A stretch of DNA of 7,097 nt from JAYZAP01 sp964645285. Its GTDB lineage: Bacteria; Pseudomonadota; Alphaproteobacteria; JAAXGF01. This document shows, piece by piece, positions 5,222-7,097 of the stretch. The stretch covers positions 1-7,097 of the forward strand of contig CAZYDR010000149.1 in NCBI GenBank assembly GCA_964645285.1, in the 5' to 3' direction. The position numbers and the translations under genes were made by a program. Positions within the stretch are counted from its first letter, which is position 1. Each line of letters starts with the position of its first letter. The notes beneath the pieces are model-generated. The model did not search any database. It was not told where the DNA came from and saw nothing but the letters and a program-made list of their open reading frames with translations.

Positions 5222-6672
5222 ATGCTGGCTCTTCGCCTGGCCTTGCGTGAGCTGCGCGGCGGCTTCAAGGGCTTCCGAGTGTTCCTCGCCTGTCTCGCGC
5301 TTGGCGTCGCGGCTATCGCCGGGGTCGGCTCCCTGGCAGACACCGTGACCGCCGGCCTGGTGGCCCAGGGGCGCTCGCTGCTCGGCGGCGATGTGGAGGT
5401 GCGTCTCGCCTTGCGCGAGGCCAATGACGAGGAGCGCGCCTACCTGATGAGCGGTGGTGCGGTCTCCGAAATCGTCGTCATGCACTCCCTGGCCCGCGCC
5501 GCAAAAAACAATACCCCCGCCTTTATTCACCTCAAGGCCATCGACGACGCCTATCCCCTGTTCGGTGCGGTGGAGCTCGATCCGCCTATGAGTCTGGATG
5601 AAGCTCTGGCTGATCAAGGAGCCGTCGCCGAGGCCACGCTGTTGGACCGGCTCGGCCTGGAAATCGGTGATTGGGTGGATGTCGGCGAAGCTCGCTTCGA
5701 GCTTCGCGCCGTGGTCGTCCACGAGTCCGACCGGGTCTCTGGCGGTGTCGATCTTGCCCTTCACCTGATTATCGCCCGGCCCGAACTTGCCCGTGCCGAG
5801 TTAGTCCGCGAGGGCAGTCTGATCCGCTATTCCTACCGCATTGCCCTCGATCCCGGTATTGATCGTGCGAGCTGGGTCAAGGGGCTCCAGGCCGATCTGC
5901 CGGGTGCCGGCTGGCGGGTGAGGGACGCGGGCAATCCCCAGCCGACCCTCAAGCGCTACATCGACCGCCTTGCCATATTTCTCACCCTGGTCGGCTTATC
6001 GACGTTGCTTATTGGCGGCCTTGGGGTCGCCGGGGCGGTGCGCGCCTATCTCGAAGGCCGCACGGAGACCATCGCTACCCTGAAATGTCTCGGCGCCTCC
6101 GGCGGGCTGGTGTTTCGGGTCTATCTGCTGGAGATGCTGGTGCTGGCCGGACTTGGCACCCTCATCGGTCTGGTCGCCGGTGGCCTGGCGCCGTTCGCCG
6201 CCGCCGGTCTGGTCGAGGGGCAGTTGCCCGGCGTGGTCTCCGCCGGGCTTCATCCGGCGCCATTGCTGCGGGCCGCTGCTTTCGGGCTGTTGACCGCCCT
6301 GTGCTTTACCCTGTGGCCCCTGGCCCGGGTCCGGGACACGCCGGCGGCCAGCCTGTTCCGCGATATCGTCGCGCCGGCGGCGCGCGCCTGGCGGCTCCGT
6401 GACATGGTGGCGGTGTTGGCCGTGGTGGTCGCCCTGGCGGTGCTGGTGGTCGCCAGCGTCGCCATCAAGTCGGTGGCCCTGTGGTTCATCGCCGGTGCTT
6501 TGGTCTCGCTGTTTTCCCTGCAGGCGCTTTCCGACGGCCTGCGTTGGGCCGCGCGCCGGGCGCCGCGGCCGGTGGCGTCGCCCTGTGTCTCGTGGTATCC
6601 CTGGGGTTGGGCTTCGCCGGGACCTGGCGGGCGTTGGGCCGTGGCGCAGCCTCGGTTTTGCGCCATGATTGA
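5222..6672 (+). pseudogene. ybbP: YbbP-like ABC transporter permease with out-of-frame internal deletion
   Basis: From ATG 5222 the frame reads a typical FtsX/YbbP permease: an N-terminal membrane helix (about residues 15-38), a periplasmic domain (about 40-245), then helices around 249-273, 300-326 and 350-367, with the characteristic IATLKCLGASGGLVFRVYLL at 284-303 and a further pair of helices at 395-436. After ARRAPRP (to about residue 450, base 6571) the sequence becomes unlike the family and stops at 6677-6679, giving 485 residues. In another frame, 6571-6672 encodes about 33 residues including SLGLGFAGTWRALGRGAASV and ending LRHD, which matches the extreme C-terminus I expect of YbbP proteins (AGTWRALG...VLR). 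Family members are about 800-850 residues, so roughly 350 codons (the second FtsX domain) are missing across a junction near 6565-6580. Confidence 0.85.
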
Positions 6673-6697
6673 AAAATAACCGCCCAGCGCCTATATT
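6669..6697 (+). promoter_or_regulatory. Sigma70-type promoter for the BI-1/YccA gene
   Basis: TTGAAA at 6669-6674 and TATATT at 6692-6697 each match five of six consensus bases and are separated by exactly 17 bases. Transcription would begin near 6704, giving a leader of about 36 bases before the ATG at 6740. The -35 overlaps the stop codon of the residual permease C-terminus, so this gene has its own promoter independent of the decayed upstream genes. Confidence 0.6.
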
Positions 6698-6739
6698 GAG
6701 GTCACGTTTTGAACCATTCAACTACACAAGGACTCTCTC

Positions 6740-7097
6740 ATGGCATTCGGATCCGATAGGCAGACGTCGTTTGCGCGAGCGACCGACAGCGCCGTCATCG
6801 ATGAAGGCCTGCGCACCTACATGCTGCGGGTATACAACTACATGGGCTCGGCCCTGGCGCTGACCGGCATTGTCGCCTATCTCACCGCCAATTCGCCGGT
6901 CATGATGAATGCGATCTTCGGCACGCCGCTCATGTGGGTGGTCATGCTGGCGCCGCTCGGTATCGTGTTTTTCCTCAGCGCCAAAATTCAGACCATGAGC
7001 GCCACCGCCGCCCAGGCCACGTTCTGGATCTTCGCGGTGCTCATGGGTATGTCCCTGGCGTCGATCTTCGTGGTCTACACCGGCACCAGCATCGCCC
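6740..7097 (+). CDS. BI-1/YccA (UPF0005) family membrane protein, N-terminal part
   Basis: The frame is open from ATG 6740 to the right edge (119 codons), about half of the usual length of roughly 230-250 residues. The N-terminus (MAFGSDRQTSFARATDSAVI) is hydrophilic and precedes DEGLRTYMLRVYNYMGSALA (21-40), typical of bacterial Bax inhibitor-1-like proteins of the YccA/YbhL type. Membrane helices are visible at about residues 33-51, 64-80 and 93-113. The phrase GMSLASIFVVYTGTSIA (103-119) is a family hallmark. Family members are seven-helix inner-membrane proteins; some conduct calcium, and E. coli YccA interacts with the FtsH protease, but the role here is not known. AAGGA at 6728-6732 lies seven bases before the ATG, and a good promoter lies upstream. 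No damage is seen in the visible part. Confidence 0.92.
   Translation, partial: MAFGSDRQTSFARATDSAVIDEGLRTYMLRVYNYMGSALALTGIVAYLTANSPVMMNAIFGTPLMWVVMLAPLGIVFFLSAKIQTMSATAAQATFWIFAVLMGMSLASIFVVYTGTSIA

Overview
The window is GC-rich, densely coded DNA from a Gram-negative bacterium. The codon use and gene families (alphaproteobacterial-type DUF1232 protein, HExxHxxGxxD metallopeptidase, YbbA/YbbP/TesA cluster, BI-1/YccA protein) suggest an alphaproteobacterium, perhaps Rhodospirillales-like. The taxonomic placement is inference from gene content only. No rRNA, tRNA, CRISPR array or complete mobile element was seen.

Layout. Positions 1-691 are a less GC-rich stretch with two minus-strand hypotheticals: the N-terminus of a possibly exported protein running off the left edge, and an 84-residue acidic protein with a duplicated CCFH motif. 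A small repeat element follows. Next is a divergent pair: a minus-strand DUF1232 (YkvA-like) membrane protein and a plus-strand, overlapping three-gene run of a zincin-like metallopeptidase, a DMT/EamA transporter and an SDR oxidoreductase. The SDR meets a convergent minus-strand pair, thpR (RNA 2',3'-cyclic phosphodiesterase) and tesA (SGNH esterase). A palindromic sequence sits at the convergence point. tesA is divergent from a YbbA-like ABC ATPase and a YbbP-like permease, with essentially no intergenic space. The right edge holds the first 119 codons of a BI-1/YccA membrane protein, preceded by a good sigma70-type promoter.

The most notable signal is decay of the YbbA-YbbP transporter. 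The ATPase frame has an amber codon inside the ABC signature motif (LSGGEQ-stop-R) and a proline in the Walker B strand. The permease has lost roughly 350 central-to-C-terminal codons in an out-of-frame internal deletion that leaves the last ~33 codons in another frame. The partner tesA looks intact, so it appears to be an orphan. Separately, the SDR has Cys where the catalytic Tyr of the YxxxK motif should be. I did not find a convincing new multi-gene system. The unusual content is gene decay, an active-site substitution, a possible leaderless promoter at the tesA/ybbA boundary, and two small palindromic or tandem repeats.
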